5,769 nucleotides of DNA, from contig JAQGPE010000291.1 in assembly GCA_028293225.1 (NCBI GenBank), positions 1 through 5,769 of the forward strand, read 5' to 3'. Positions 5,348 to 5,769 of the stretch are shown here, piece after piece. The DNA comes from Akkermansiaceae bacterium. Its GTDB lineage: Bacteria > Verrucomicrobiota > Verrucomicrobiia > Verrucomicrobiales > Akkermansiaceae. The notes under the pieces were generated by a model that was given only the letters and a program-made list of their open reading frames with translations, was not told where the DNA came from and did not search any database. Position numbers and translations under genes: made by a program. Each line of letters begins with the position of its first letter. The first letter of the stretch is position 1.

Positions 5348-5769
5348 ACGGCGCCGGCGGGCCACCAGGAGAGGCAAGACCACCGAAACCAGAGTCAGCG
5401 AGACCGGCTCCGGCACCCCGGCGACGATCGGCACGCCGGCCTCATCTTCATAAGCGAATGCCAGGATCTGATTCGCAAAGGGCCTGTAGAACGAGCCCGT
5501 CACGTCCTCCTCAAATAGTTGCACCTTCAGCCATCCGTAGTGCAGTTCGCCTGAGATCGCGAACTCCAGTCCGATGTAAGCGATCCCGCCGGTGAACTCA
5601 CCGATGGGCGTAGGCGGAAACTGAACGTTGTAGAGGTAATTGGTGAAGATCGCCGGATCATCGCTCACCTGCTCGCCGCGGATCCAGCTGGTGCCCGGCG
5701 GCAGTGAAACTCCGAGGATATCTCCATCCCGATAGGCATGGATCAGACCGCCGATGTTGGGCGGCGGGC
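5339..5769 (-). CDS. PEP-CTERM sorting-domain protein, C-terminal part (partial)
   Basis: This is the C-terminal 142 residues of an exported surface or envelope protein; the frame is still open at the window edge, so the N-terminus and signal peptide lie outside. A GTG at 5666-5668 is an internal in-frame codon and probably not the real start: the frame above it continues with sensible protein sequence (NIGGLIHAYRDGDILGVSL, GTSWIRGEQ). The end is a classical PEP-CTERM signal: VPEP encoded at 5405-5416, a hydrophobic segment (VSLTLVSVVLPLLVA), then RRRRPL. Such signals are recognised by an exosortase (EpsH/XrtA-like) that cleaves near the PEP and moves the protein across or onto the envelope, usually in bacteria that make exopolysaccharide. 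Upstream, AYIGLEFAISGELHYGWLKVQ and AFAYEDEAGVPIVAG match the style of beta-rich Verrucomicrobia PEP-CTERM proteins I recall. The specific function of this protein is unknown. Confidence 0.9.
   Translation of the reverse strand, partial: PPPNIGGLIHAYRDGDILGVSLPPGTSWIRGEQVSDDPAIFTNYLYNVQFPPTPIGEFTGGIAYIGLEFAISGELHYGWLKVQLFEEDVTGSFYRPFANQILAFAYEDEAGVPIVAGVPEPVSLTLVSVVLPLLVARRRRPL

Noticed and set aside
5260..5595. + strand open frame of 111 codons across the end of the PEP-CTERM gene
   Set aside because: Its Arg/Pro/Ser-rich translation is the reverse frame of the PEP-CTERM gene and it crosses the terminator hairpin.

Overview
This window looks like a chromosomal segment of a GC-rich Verrucomicrobia-type bacterium, probably of the Verrucomicrobiaceae/Luteolibacter kind. 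This is inferred from three things: a C-terminal PEP-CTERM sorting signal (VPEP, hydrophobic stretch, RRRR), multi-gene prepilin-like cassettes of the style known from that phylum, and a helical-repeat hypothetical protein ending in an AW-W-ISDP-like motif. No RNA gene, CRISPR array, insertion sequence or phage gene is visible.

Layout. (1) Positions 1-39 appear to be the last codons of an upstream + strand gene whose stop overlaps the next start (ATGA). (2) 36-1301 (+) encodes a membrane-anchored, all-helical hypothetical protein. (3) 1302-1521 is a spacer between convergent genes with a perfect 8-bp hairpin. (4) 1522-2130 (-) encodes a small exported hypothetical protein with a clear signal peptide. 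(5) 2074-5182 (+) is a tight three-gene operon in which each stop overlaps the next start as ATGA. It encodes a PilV/GspI-like prepilin, a PilW/GspJ-like prepilin, and a 669-residue protein with a prepilin-like N-terminus that lacks Glu at +5, the hallmark of GspK/PilX-type tip subunits. (6) 5183-5338 is a second convergent spacer with a 9-bp stem-loop. (7) 5339-5769 (-) is the C-terminal part of a PEP-CTERM surface protein that runs off the window.

The centre of interest is the three-gene prepilin cassette. Gene order, translational coupling, shared class III signal features and the non-Glu5 large subunit suggest that the three products assemble as a minor-pilin (tip-like) complex of a type IV pilus or type II secretion-like machine. 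The large subunit is about twice the usual GspK length, so it may carry an extra extracellular domain. No assembly ATPase, prepilin peptidase or secretin is in the window, so the cassette must use machinery encoded elsewhere. The first prepilin gene overlaps the 5' end of the divergent exported-protein gene by 57 bp, an unusual arrangement that makes its start codon the least certain in the window.
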